Shown here one piece after another: positions 8,527 to 16,139 of a stretch of 19,436 nucleotides of DNA. The DNA is taken from contig JASHRR010000489.1 in NCBI GenBank assembly GCA_030037185.1, positions 1 to 19,436 of the forward strand. The letters are read 5' to 3'. How positions within the stretch are numbered: the first letter of the stretch is position 1; each line of letters begins with the position of its first letter. Made by a program: the position numbers and the translations under genes. Source of the DNA: Xanthobacteraceae bacterium (GTDB lineage Bacteria > Pseudomonadota > Alphaproteobacteria > Rhizobiales > Xanthobacteraceae). The notes under the pieces were generated by a model. That model ran no database searches. It worked only from the letters and a program-made list of their open reading frames with translations, and was not told the DNA's origin.

Positions 8527-8736
8527 ATGCTGACCACAAAACGTCCGCACAAGCCTCGTCCAGCCACGATGGCACATCTTAACGAACTGCTCGACGAGGC
8601 GCTGGAAGAGACATTCCCTGCGAGCGATCCGATTGCCATTGCTGTCGAGCTCGAATCAGCCGAGCCTGAAACAGGCCCAGGCCGAGAGTTGCGCGTGCCT
8701 AGAAGCGCTAGCAGCGGAGTTTCAGCGGCTGACTGA
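8527..8736 (+). CDS. Small conserved protein with LDEALEETFPASDP signature
   Basis: A 69-residue protein whose core LLDEALEETFPASDPIAI (residues 21-38) is, from memory, a recurrent signature of small uncharacterised proteins in rhizobia, Bradyrhizobium and other proteobacteria. It is acidic, with no signal peptide or membrane segment. The flanking text is Pro/Ser/Glu-rich and probably disordered. AAAGG lies about 10 bases before the ATG; an internal ATG at 8569 (MAHLNELL) is an alternative start. It is 72 bp upstream of the DUF2945 gene on the same strand. The function is unknown; being next to other small stress-type genes suggests a stress role, which is inference only. Confidence 0.8.
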   Translation: MLTTKRPHKPRPATMAHLNELLDEALEETFPASDPIAIAVELESAEPETGPGRELRVPRSASSGVSAAD

Positions 8737-8808
8737 CTAAAAACCCCCACGGAACCCGTAACGCTGCCACCGTGGATCCACGCATAGATGCAGGCTTCCC
8801 GGGAGATC

Positions 8809-9024
8809 ATGGCCAAGACATTCGAGGTCGGCGATCACGTGAGTTGGAATTCCGAATCGGGCCGGGTCAGCGGACGTGTCGTGCGAGTGCACACCAAGGA
8901 CGTAAACTACAAAGGCTACGTCCATCACGCCAACGTGGACGATCCGCAGTACGAGATCAGAAGCGACAAAACCGATCATATTGCTCTGCACAAGGGTCGA
9001 GCATTGCGGCATTTTGGCCGCTGA
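8809..9024 (+). CDS. DUF2945/HVA1-type (TUDOR-like) small protein
   Basis: A 71-residue protein with the DUF2945 pattern: FEVGDHVSWNSESGRVSGRV at the start, KGYVHHA in the middle, then DDPQYEIRSDKTDHIALHK (roughly 44-62). The family, called hypervirulence-associated TUDOR-like in some databases, is a small beta-barrel of unknown biochemical role, common in rhizobia and fungi. The ATG at 8809 follows GGGAG closely and starts the family-like MAKTFEVGD; an ATG at 8788 would add seven residues. Directly downstream is the recombinase relic, so the gene borders a decayed mobile segment. Confidence 0.9.
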   Translation: MAKTFEVGDHVSWNSESGRVSGRVVRVHTKDVNYKGYVHHANVDDPQYEIRSDKTDHIALHKGRALRHFGR

Positions 9025-9082
9025 CCGTTTTCGTTGAACGCAGTCTCGTTGGTGGATGGCATCAAAAACCCCGGCCTGAAGG

Positions 9083-9311
9083 CTGCGGCGTGCTCTTGCC
9101 CTGCTGCTGGGGGTGCCGCGCAACTACTGGAAAGCCGTTCGGTCGACGGAATGGCTGTTCCGAGGCAGGACGCCGACGAAGCAGCCAGAAAGCACATGTC
9201 AACCCGCATCCGCTTCGGCACGCATTCGCCGTAGATCGCGTTGAATCGGGCACTGATCTGCGGACCATTCAACTCCTGCTCGACCATCGTAGCTTGCATG
9301 GCTTCTTGCCG
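9083..9311 (+). pseudogene. Tyrosine recombinase/integrase relic (frameshifted, 3' truncated)
   Basis: Two pieces of a phage-integrase-type recombinase lie in different frames. The first (about 9083-9188) reads LALLLGVPRNYWKAVRSTEW then LFRGRTPTKQ, matching the region before the catalytic core in integrases often found beside rhizobial IS elements. The second (about 9189-9311) reads HPLRHAFAVDRVESGTDLRT then IQLLLDHRSL, which contains the catalytic HxLRH box (Arg codon at 9216) and the second His (codon at 9285). About 20-25 residues expected between the pieces are missing, and so are the catalytic Tyr region and the C-terminus. It is non-functional. The match is from recognised motifs, not a database search. 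Confidence 0.85.
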
Positions 9312-9353
9312 ATGCGTTTGGCAGGCTTTCTCTCACCGTCGCGATCCTGGCTT

Positions 9354-9395
9354 AGACTATAGACTATACTAAGACTATACTAGCTAGACTAGACT
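9354..9395 (+). repeat. Degenerate short tandem repeat of AGACTAT / CTAGACTA units
   Basis: Three AGACTAT units (9354-9360, 9361-9367 and 9372-9378) are followed by TAGCTAGACTAGACT. The tract is AT-rich compared with its surroundings and lies directly after the recombinase relic. It may be slippage at an old element boundary; no function is evident. Confidence 0.8.
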
Positions 9396-9442
9396 GGAGC
9401 CCGGATAAGTACGATGTCTCCGTTTTGGGGACTGGCTATACG

Positions 9443-9475
9443 CGAGGTCACCGTTGCAACCGAGGTCACCGTTGC
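9443..9475 (+). repeat. Direct repeat CGAGGTCACCGTTGC x2, 18-bp period
   Basis: CGAGGTCACCGTTGC occurs at 9443-9457 and again at 9461-9475, separated by AAC. The pair lies about 170 bp upstream of the exported VOC gene. It could be a slippage duplication or a double regulator-binding site; no such regulator is recognised. Confidence 0.88.
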
Positions 9476-9646
9476 GGGATAGCCGCGGGGCTGAGCTATT
9501 ATTTAGTCAGCGGTGCACAAAAGTCATCGGCTAACTGAGGTGCTGCGGACGTGTCGGACGCACATCACGGAGCCTCTTACCCAATGGCGTGCAACTGTCC
9601 TACAATCGTCATGTCGTTCCCATTTTCCAAGCGAAAGGAGATCTCC

Positions 9647-10117
9647 ATGGAGTCGATCATTTCCAATCTATTGAGCCGTTTCGAAAAAGGCTCCCTCTCC
9701 CGTCGAGAACTGGTCCAGGGTCTTGCGATGCTCGCTGCGAGCGGAACTGCAGCATCTGCGCAAGAAGACATCAACTTCAAAACCGCAAACATCGACCATG
9801 TGAGCGTTCAAGTCGGTAATTTGCAGAAATCCATCGATTTCTATCAGAAAATGTTCGGTTTTGCTGTGGTCAGCCAGGCTGAGGAGGGAGGAGTAAAAAT
9901 TGTTCGGCTCGGCAACACCAAGACACTGGTATCTCTCAATTTAGGGGGGCCTCCCGGCCGAGTGGATCACTTCGCGATCGGGATTCCCCGGTTCGCGAGG
10001 GAATCAATCAACAGCTATTTGGTACAGCGCGGCGCCACTCCCTTACAAGGGGACTTTGCCGGCTTACACATCAAGGACCCTGATGGAGTGAACGTGCAAA
10101 TCTCTTCACAGACCTGA
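9647..10117 (+). CDS. VOC-family (glyoxalase-fold) protein with an export leader
   Basis: A 156-residue protein. The first 40 residues hold a twin-arginine stretch and hydrophobic segment (LSRRELVQGLAMLAASGTAA, cleaved near SAQ), so export, possibly by Tat, is likely. The rest is a single vicinal-oxygen-chelate domain: IDHVSVQVGNLQKSIDFYQK (49-68), GFAVV, VDHFAIGI (107-112) and a C-terminal HIKDPDGVNVQIS (141-153). His51 and His108 are candidate metal ligands. An excellent AAAGGAG lies six bases before the ATG at 9647, which rules out a longer start at 9551. VOC proteins bind metals and catalyse isomerisation, ring cleavage or resistance reactions; the substrate here is unknown. An exported VOC protein is uncommon. 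Confidence 0.9.
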   Translation: MESIISNLLSRFEKGSLSRRELVQGLAMLAASGTAASAQEDINFKTANIDHVSVQVGNLQKSIDFYQKMFGFAVVSQAEEGGVKIVRLGNTKTLVSLNLGGPPGRVDHFAIGIPRFARESINSYLVQRGATPLQGDFAGLHIKDPDGVNVQISSQT

Positions 10118-10732
10118 TCGTGCGTTGTCGTCTTCAAATTTGGCGGTCCACGAACGATGATGAAAATGACTGGCGTAGTCATCGGACTCCCCTTGGCTTT
10201 GGAGGTGCCTTCGGCACTTGGACAAAGCAACCCTCGCTAGGTGCAGTTTCGACCATCAGCGACTCCTGACTTGCCCACGTGGCCTTCTCGCCGTCCAGGG
10301 GGGCAGCAGGATCGTGAGTGTGAAGCGGCACGGCCGGTTGGCGGTGGCTCGCGATCGCGCACAGGCCGATCTCCCTCATTGACCTGCGGCTCAGGCAGAT
10401 GGCCGCGCGCAAAACGCTTTGGTGGGTTCCCCGGTCTTGAGCTGGGCGAGGAATCCGCGACCTCGGCCTTCTGGCTTGTGACGTGGCGCGTCCTAGCGCA
10501 AGGTTTCGGCGAGTTGAGCGTTGAAGCACCTGCAGCTCATCGAAGGAATAAGTTGCTCCATGTGAGTCCACTCTGCGCATATAAAGACTTCCAACGTCAA
10601 AGCCCCGAGTTCGCCGCTGCCCTTAAAGCGGCGGGCAGCCATCTGGCTCAATCAGTTTGGAGCGGACCCGTAGGGTTTCCAAATTGCCAACAGGCAACCG
10701 TCCGGGGCGGCAATCACCGCGTCGAGGCGGAC
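10118..10732. other. Gene-poor stretch after the VOC gene, including a leader-like micro-ORF
   Basis: At 10157-10240 a 27-residue open frame (MMKMTGVVIGLPLALEVPSA then LGQSNPR) looks like a signal peptide cut off by a stop. It may be the surviving start of a second exported protein or a chance frame; no ribosome site is clear. The long open frame that continues through 10241-10730 is Arg/Pro/Gly-rich and shows no family before the LysR relic begins. Confidence 0.4.
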
Positions 10733-11196
10733 AATCACGCTGCGCATCGGCAAGGATGCGCGGCCCATCATCGTGTGTCATCGCCCGAATATCTGGCATG
10801 GCATCCGCGCCCGAAGGTGCCCGGCGACTTGCAGGAGCATAACTTCTTCCGCCAGCCCTTCTGGAGCTTGGAGAAGCGCAGCCGGGCGACTGAGATCACG
10901 GTTACGGGATCGCCGAACGACAGCGTAAGCCATCTTGCGATCCGCGCCGCGCTCGATGGTATCGGCATCGCTCGCGTGCCGGCGATCTATGTGAGCCACA
11001 CATTGCGAGCAGGCGGCTCGTCCGAGCTGCTCGAAGACCGGACCCGCGCTCCGAGTTATTTCTCTGCTATCCGAGCCGCCGGCATCTGCCGGCGGCGCTG
11101 CAGGCATTTATCGACGCGCTGAAGCGCAGACGAGGAGCGGGTTACATGTTTGATGTTCATCCCAGACCAGCTTGTGGTAGTATTGGTTGCTCATAG
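10733..11196 (+). pseudogene. LysR-family regulator relic (effector-binding domain)
   Basis: The C-terminal effector-binding half of a LysR regulator is readable in pieces. SPEYLAWHPRPKVPGDLQEH, the W-x-L-E-K-R-S-R-A stretch and LAIRAALDGIGIARVPAIYV match the usual domain text. Near 11050-11056 the frame shifts and continues LFLCYPSRRHLPAALQAFID then ALKRRRG, ending at a TAG at 11194-11196. A further shift near 10770 seems to separate an upstream piece (ITLRIGK). No N-terminal helix-turn-helix was found, so the gene is truncated and broken. LysR genes usually control neighbours, so it may once have controlled the hydrolase or VOC gene. Confidence 0.82.
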
Positions 11197-11259
11197 CTAT
11201 CGGATCGCGTGGGACGCGCGGCCAATTGCGACAAAAGCCGCAGCGCAAAGGGAGGCATC

Positions 11260-13347
11260 ATGCGTGATTGCAGGACGCTCATGGGAACAGTGTCACTTCT
11301 TGCACTCAGCGCGGCAGCCGCCCTGGTCGCCGCTCCCGATGCTGATGCCCGCGTCACCAGGATTCAAATCACATCGAGGCAGTCGCCGACCTTCGGTGGC
11401 TACGCCTTCGAGGGCGTCGGGCCCTACGAAAGGATCGTCGGCAAGGCGTTCGGCGAGCTCGATCCTAAGGACCCTAAGAATGCGGTGATCGTAGACATCC
11501 AGCTCGCGCCAAAAAATGCCAACGGGAAAGTCGAGTATGCGTTCGATTTCTACATCTTGAAGCCGATCGACTTGAGCAAAGGCAATCACAAGGTTATGTA
11601 CGAGCCGCCGAATCGCGGCAGGAAAACGCATGCCCAGCTTAATCGTGGGGCGGGCGGGAACGATCCGGGGTCGGTGACCGACCCGAATATTCTGGCCAAC
11701 ACATTCCTGCTGCCTCGGGGTTACACGATGGTCTGGAGCGGGTGGGACTACTCGGCCGGTACGAGCGCGGCGAACTTCAACATGACGATCACGCTGCCGG
11801 TTGCCAAGAAGCCGGACGGATCGACGATTACCGGACCGGCCTACGAATATATTGTGACCCGCGGCGGGTCGTACGCCTTGAGCTATCAGGCGGCGACGAC
11901 CGATCAAAGCAAGGCGACCCTCACTCACCGCGTGCACCTGGATGACGTGCCGCAAATCGTGCCGTCAACCGGATGGTCGTATGACGCCGACGGCACCGCG
12001 ATCTCGCTTCTGCCCGCAGGAACGTCTTTCACGCCGAACGACATTTACGAGTTGTCGTATACAGCCAAAGATCCGACGGTGAACGGCATTGGCTTTGCGG
12101 CCGTGCGCGACTTCAACGCTTTTCTGCGCTACGACAGGGCGGACGATGCCGGCACGGCGAATCCGCTCGCCGGCGACGTCACGCGGATCTACACCGAGGT
12201 GTCGTCGCAGCCCGGCCGATTGCTGAACGACTTCCGCAATCTCGGCTTCAATCAAGCCGAAAATGGCAAGATCGTGTTCGACGGGATGATGCAATGGATC
12301 GCGGCTGGCGACGGCATCAACATGAACCTCCGTTTCTCGCAACCGGGACGCACCGAGCGCAACCGGCAGGATCAGCTCTACGCTGAGGGTGTGTTCCCGT
12401 TCGCAAACCAGCGCTCGACCGACCCTATCACGGGCCGGACCGCAGGCCGTTACGATGCCTGCACACAAACGAACACCTGTCCGTTGGCGATGGAGGTCTA
12501 CTCGGCGAACGAGTATTGGGTGAAGGGAGCCTCGCTCTTTCACACGGATCCAATGGGTACGCTCGATCTGCCTGACCATCCGATGGCACGCCTCTATCTG
12601 ATCTCCAGCCACCAGCACGGGGTCGGCAACGCAAACACCAGGGGCAGCTGTCAGCAGTTCGGCAATCCACTCAATTCCGCGCCGATACAGCGCGCGCTGT
12701 GGGAGGCGCTGGACCTTTGGTCAACCGAGGGCGTCGCGCCGCCGCCGAGCAGGATTCCGCGTCTTGCCGACGGCACTCTCGTGCCCGCGCTCCCGCAGAG
12801 CGCGGTGGGTTTTCCGAAGATTCCTGGCGTCACCTATACCGGGTTGAAATCCTCACGGTACTTGTTGAACTACGGTCTAGATTTTTACCGCACGGGAATC
12901 ATGACGATCAATCCGCCGACGATCACGCCGCCGATGTTCGACAACCCCAGGAACGGGCCGATCTATCCGACCTATGTGCCGAAGACCGATGAGGACGGCA
13001 ACGACATCGCGGGCATCCGCTTGCCCGACGTCACCGTGCCTCTCGCGACCTATACCGGATGGTCGCTGCGCAGCGGCGCGCACGCCAACGATGGCTGCGA
13101 AGGAGCGGGACAGATGATCGCGTTTCCGAAAACGAAGGCCGATCGTTTGGCATCGGGCGATCCGCGTCTTTCGATCGAGGAACGCTATCCATCGTTCTCA
13201 GTGTATGCCGTTATGGTCAAGAATGCGGTCGAAGACATGGTCACCAAGCGGCTGATGCTTCAGGAGGACGCGCAATCGGCCATTGATCGCCTGCTGCGGG
13301 CAGGGCAGGCTACCGGGGTCATCCGGATGGACGCCAGTTCCAAGTAG
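11260..13347 (+). CDS. Exported alpha/beta-hydrolase-domain protein (Abhydrolase_10-like)
   Basis: A 695-residue protein with a Sec-type leader (TLMGTVSLLALSAAAALVAA, cleavage near DADA). After it come the marks of the large 'alpha/beta hydrolase domain' family: RIQITSRQSPTFGGYAFEGV, YERIVGKAFGELDPKDPKNA, VEYAFDFYILKP, LPRGYTMVWSGWDYS, RLYLISSHQHGVGN and a C-terminal DPRLSIEERYPSFSVYAVMV. The family is common in sphingomonads and Bradyrhizobium and poorly characterised, and I cannot point to the nucleophile with confidence. The ATG at 11260 follows AAAGGGAGG; an in-frame ATG at 11209 would spoil the leader. It is convergent with the PQQ dehydrogenase, 163 bp apart. Both are predicted periplasmic, so a shared catabolic route is plausible but unproven. 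The original upstream regulator may be the LysR relic. Confidence 0.85.
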   Translation: MRDCRTLMGTVSLLALSAAAALVAAPDADARVTRIQITSRQSPTFGGYAFEGVGPYERIVGKAFGELDPKDPKNAVIVDIQLAPKNANGKVEYAFDFYILKPIDLSKGNHKVMYEPPNRGRKTHAQLNRGAGGNDPGSVTDPNILANTFLLPRGYTMVWSGWDYSAGTSAANFNMTITLPVAKKPDGSTITGPAYEYIVTRGGSYALSYQAATTDQSKATLTHRVHLDDVPQIVPSTGWSYDADGTAISLLPAGTSFTPNDIYELSYTAKDPTVNGIGFAAVRDFNAFLRYDRADDAGTANPLAGDVTRIYTEVSSQPGRLLNDFRNLGFNQAENGKIVFDGMMQWIAAGDGINMNLRFSQPGRTERNRQDQLYAEGVFPFANQRSTDPITGRTAGRYDACTQTNTCPLAMEVYSANEYWVKGASLFHTDPMGTLDLPDHPMARLYLISSHQHGVGNANTRGSCQQFGNPLNSAPIQRALWEALDLWSTEGVAPPPSRIPRLADGTLVPALPQSAVGFPKIPGVTYTGLKSSRYLLNYGLDFYRTGIMTINPPTITPPMFDNPRNGPIYPTYVPKTDEDGNDIAGIRLPDVTVPLATYTGWSLRSGAHANDGCEGAGQMIAFPKTKADRLASGDPRLSIEERYPSFSVYAVMVKNAVEDMVTKRLMLQEDAQSAIDRLLRAGQATGVIRMDASSK

Positions 13348-13363
13348 GAAAAATGGAGTCCGG

Positions 13364-13380
13364 CGCCTTTTCCGAAGGCG
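13364..13380. terminator. Possible hairpin between convergent genes
   Basis: CGCCTT and AAGGCG form a 6-bp stem with a 5-base loop, 17 bp after the hydrolase stop and inside the 163-bp convergent gap. No T tract follows on either strand, so it is at best a weak terminator. Confidence 0.25.
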
Positions 13381-13510
13381 ATTGGCTCGATCCGACCCCG
13401 AACGATATCATAGGTCCCGGGGACATGCCCCAGTGGCCTTGATCTGCTGCCCTTGACCTGATTCGCAATGAACCGGGGCGAGGGCTCGTGGGCCACCAAT
13501 CGACCCCGCA

Positions 13511-15259
13511 TCAATCCAGCGCGAACACGAATAGGTAGCTCGACGTCTCCAGATTGTCGTATTTGACGGGGTGGAGGTGGCGGCCGCTGCCCTGCACGGC
13601 GATGTATTGCTTCGGTCCGATCGCATAGGTGACCGGCGCGCCCTTGAGCGGCGTGCCGACATTGAAGCGCCATAGCTGCTGGAGCTTCTCGTCGTCATAG
13701 GCGACGACCCAGCCATCCTGCAACGCCGAGAACACGATGCCGCCGGCCGTCGCGGTCACGCCGGAGCGAATCTCGATATCCGTCACGGTCTTTGCGATCA
13801 TCTTGTTATTGACTGTGTCATAGGCCGAGATGGCACCGTAATAGAGGTCGCTGGTGTAGCTCCGCCGCTCACTGTGCTGCGGATCGCGTCCGCCCTCCGG
13901 CCCCTTGAAGGCGAACCTCGCGCCGTTCCCGCTAAAGCAACCCTCGGCGCCCACCCCATAGGCGATGTGCTTGATCGGGTTATAGGCGGTCGGCTGATAG
14001 GCGACGCCGCCGTGCCAGGTCGGACAGGTCCGCTTCATTGGATCACCGCGCAACGCGCGTGCCTCCGGCACGTAGGTCTGGACGTCGAGATCGGGGTTGT
14101 ATTCGATCGGCTTGCCGGTTTTGGGGTCGAGGCCTTTGGTCCAGTTCAGATCGTTGACGTACTGGCTGCCGCCGATGAAGCTGCCGTTGACGCGATCGAG
14201 GGTGTAGAAAAACCCATTACGGGCGAAATGGCCGACGGCCTTGCGCATCTCGCCGTTGATATTGGCGTCGTATAGGAGGTGGATGCCGACTTCGTCATAG
14301 TCCCAGGAATCGTTAGGCAGGTACTGATGGTACCAGCGCAGCTTGCCGGTATCGATGTCGAGTGCCACCGCCGAGTTGGTGTAGAGATTGTCCCCCGGGC
14401 GGGCTTGCGGGTCATAATCCGGGATCGGATTGCCGGTGCCCCAGATGGTGAGCCGCGTCGCCGGATCGTATGAGCCGGTCTGCCAGATGCCGCCGCCGCC
14501 GGTCTTCCAGGCGTTGTTCTTGTCCTTCCAGGTCTCGCTGCCGGGATCACCCGGCTTGGGCACGGCGTACCAGCGCCACAATTCATTGCCGGTGCGGGCA
14601 TCGAGCGCCGCGAGCCAACCGCGAATCTGGTCGTTGCCGATGATGACCTTGCCCTCGACCGGCAGCGGCGCGGCAATGATTTTCTCCCGGCTGCCGAATT
14701 CGTCGGTCTTGGCGATCTGCTTGTCCCACACGATCTCGCCGCTGTCGCGGTTGATGCCGATGACGCGGCCATCCGGGAGGTTGGCGATGACAAGGTCTTC
14801 CCACAGCGCGATGCCGCGGGTGCGCGGCACGTTGCCTTCATGCTTGACGCCGGGGTCCGCGATCCATACGAACTCGCCGTGGTTGGGATTGCGGACGTCG
14901 ATCTTGTACACCGTGCCCCAGCCGTCGGTGGTGTACATGAAGCCGTTGTCGATCAGCGGATTAACCTCGTTCTCGGGTCCGTTCTGCCCGACATCCTGCA
15001 TGCCGCGAAGGGCCAGAGCCCATACAAGGCGCAGGTTATGCACATTGTCACGGTTGATCTGGGCGAGCTTGGAGTAGCGGGTCGAACTGTAATTGCCGTC
15101 CATCATGAGCCAGTTCTGCGGCTCATTCTCCGCCTTGAGGAGGCGGTCGCGGTTGACCGTTATCCGGTACTCGGCAGCGAACGCCGAACCCGCGAGCGCG
15201 ATGAGCGAAACGCCAAGCAATGCGCTGCATGTGGTCTTACGCGTGATCCCGATGTTCAT
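13511..15259 (-). CDS. PQQ-dependent alcohol dehydrogenase (type I quinoprotein, divergent)
   Basis: A 582-residue periplasmic eight-bladed propeller enzyme. It has a Sec leader (1-29, ending GSAFA-A), repeated W-docking blades such as GKLRWYH and LQQLWRFNVG, GSETWKD, KTGGGGIWQTGSYDPA, GTGNP (Asn277), the catalytic WDYD (Asp320, with Asp322 two residues on), HFARNGFFYTLDR (Arg347) and a typical end KGAPVTYAIGPKQYIAVQGSG. By family it oxidises an alcohol and passes electrons to a cytochrome c; no heme motif (CxxCH) is present, so a separate cytochrome is needed. Asp at +2 is the mark of lanthanide-using enzymes. However, the metal Glu of the usual GGEFGVRG segment is absent (here GNDQIRG, 208-214), and the adjacent Cys-Cys pair is missing. 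AAGGAG precedes the ATG at 15259. The substrate is unknown. Confidence 0.93.
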   Translation of the reverse strand: MNIGITRKTTCSALLGVSLIALAGSAFAAEYRITVNRDRLLKAENEPQNWLMMDGNYSSTRYSKLAQINRDNVHNLRLVWALALRGMQDVGQNGPENEVNPLIDNGFMYTTDGWGTVYKIDVRNPNHGEFVWIADPGVKHEGNVPRTRGIALWEDLVIANLPDGRVIGINRDSGEIVWDKQIAKTDEFGSREKIIAAPLPVEGKVIIGNDQIRGWLAALDARTGNELWRWYAVPKPGDPGSETWKDKNNAWKTGGGGIWQTGSYDPATRLTIWGTGNPIPDYDPQARPGDNLYTNSAVALDIDTGKLRWYHQYLPNDSWDYDEVGIHLLYDANINGEMRKAVGHFARNGFFYTLDRVNGSFIGGSQYVNDLNWTKGLDPKTGKPIEYNPDLDVQTYVPEARALRGDPMKRTCPTWHGGVAYQPTAYNPIKHIAYGVGAEGCFSGNGARFAFKGPEGGRDPQHSERRSYTSDLYYGAISAYDTVNNKMIAKTVTDIEIRSGVTATAGGIVFSALQDGWVVAYDDEKLQQLWRFNVGTPLKGAPVTYAIGPKQYIAVQGSGRHLHPVKYDNLETSSYLFVFALD

Positions 15260-15503
15260 GGCGAACTCCTTGTCGCGTCGACATAACCTCCGCACTGCGG
15301 CGAGCTGCTCGTGACCAGGCGGCCCGCCAATTTTTTCTCCCTCGTATCGCGGGAACGTATCAACTTGTGGCGCCGTTGGCCCAACTTAAAGCAGTTTCGA
15401 TCGATTGGAAATCGCCCGTAGTTATCTTGGGGCGATGGGCGTGCATCCGGTAGGTCCCACCCCTCAAATCAGGAATCAGCCGGTCCGCATCAAGACCGCC
15501 GTC

Positions 15504-15836
15504 CGGCCCCGACTGGTCCACGAAATCAAGCACGACGGTCACCGGATGATTGTGGCCGTGATGGCCCCGCAGTGCGGCTTTATAGTCGCAACGCCGATGA
15601 CTGGACCGCGACTGGCGGCGATCGCGGCTGCAGCCGAGCTGATCAAGGGCAAGAGCTTGACGATCGCGCGAGGCGGTTGCGCTCGGGCCCGATGGAGTTG
15701 CGCAGCAGGGAGGCTGCGCACGCCACGAGCCCTACGCCTTCGACCTTATCGAGCGTGATGGCGAGGATTGCGCAAGCTCCCATTCCTTGACCGCAAGGCC
15801 GCACTGGCGCGACTGCTGCGCGCTGGCGTGCGATAA
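15504..15836 (+). pseudogene. ATP-dependent DNA ligase relic (LigC/LigD-like nucleotidyltransferase domain)
   Basis: The adenylation domain of a bacterial ATP-dependent DNA ligase can be followed across at least four frame switches: HEIKHDGHRMIV (motif I KxDGxR, Lys codon at 15528), RLYSRNADDW, LAAIAAAAELIKGKSLTI, EAVALGPDGV, then YAFDLIERDGED, and RKLPFLDRKAALARLLRAGV before TAA at 15834-15836. The pieces are in the right order and spacing, so the ancestral reading is clear although no single frame is open. Such ligases serve Ku-type end joining and are often multicopy in rhizobia. It is surely non-functional. It lies upstream of, and divergent from, the PQQ dehydrogenase. The rest of 15260-16051 shows nothing recognisable. 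Confidence 0.85.
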
Positions 15837-16051
15837 GGACTGCGGGGAGAGGTCCGGGAGGTAGTGAGGCCGTCTCCGCTTATCCGGACGCCGTCACCGA
15901 GTAATCCCACCTCAGCTAGAAGCGTATCCTCGTTGAACCTCTGCCGACGACGCGTAGGGCGCGTAGTCAGGCGAGTAGTCGGGCGCATCGTCGCCGCCGA
16001 AGCACCTCATCACCCCGGTCATGTCGGGCACCATGTCGAAGCTGATGATTG

Positions 16052-16080
16052 TTGACACACCTTGTAACTCGTTGAAATTA
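16052..16080 (+). promoter_or_regulatory. Possible sigma-70-type promoter for the MBL-fold gene
   Basis: TTGACA (16052-16057) is a perfect -35 match, followed after 17 bases by AAATTA (16075-16080), a poor -10. A start near 16088 would give a leader of about 135 bases containing the hairpins at 16088-16139. This is inferred from consensus only. Confidence 0.35.
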
Positions 16081-16087
16081 AACGGTC

Positions 16088-16139
16088 CATGTCGAGGCTC
16101 GATGCGACATGGAAGCGGCGCCTCCAAATGGGGCGCCGC
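16088..16139 (+). promoter_or_regulatory. Two consecutive hairpins in the leader of the MBL-fold gene
   Basis: CATGTCG (16088-16094) pairs with CGACATG (16105-16111). Immediately after, GCGGCGCC (16115-16122) pairs with GGCGCCGC (16132-16139) around a 9-base loop. A third, smaller stem (AACGGT/ACCGTT) follows near 16144-16162. No T run follows, so a classical terminator is unlikely. They could be a structured leader, an attenuator or a regulator site. Confidence 0.5.

Noticed and set aside
8751..8775. A GGAAC-N16-GTGG sequence resembling an EcfG stress promoter before the DUF2945 gene
   Set aside because: The -10-like part does not fit the usual GTT, and it lies very close to the start codon. 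The match is too weak to call.
9551..9646. A longer N-terminus for the VOC protein
   Set aside because: The strong AAAGGAG and the export leader both fix the start at 9647.
10241..11122. A single 293-codon open frame as one gene
   Set aside because: Only its last third resembles a protein family (LysR), and the family text continues in another frame. The first two thirds are low-quality Arg/Pro-rich sequence. It is better described as a relic.
11293..12618. Long minus-strand frames (about 220 codons each) opposite the hydrolase gene
   Set aside because: They have no motifs and are explained as shadows of the strongly supported plus-strand gene.
14430..15077. A 215-codon plus-strand frame and other long frames antisense to the PQQ dehydrogenase
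   Set aside because: They are mirror frames caused by GC-rich codon use; the minus-strand gene has all family motifs.
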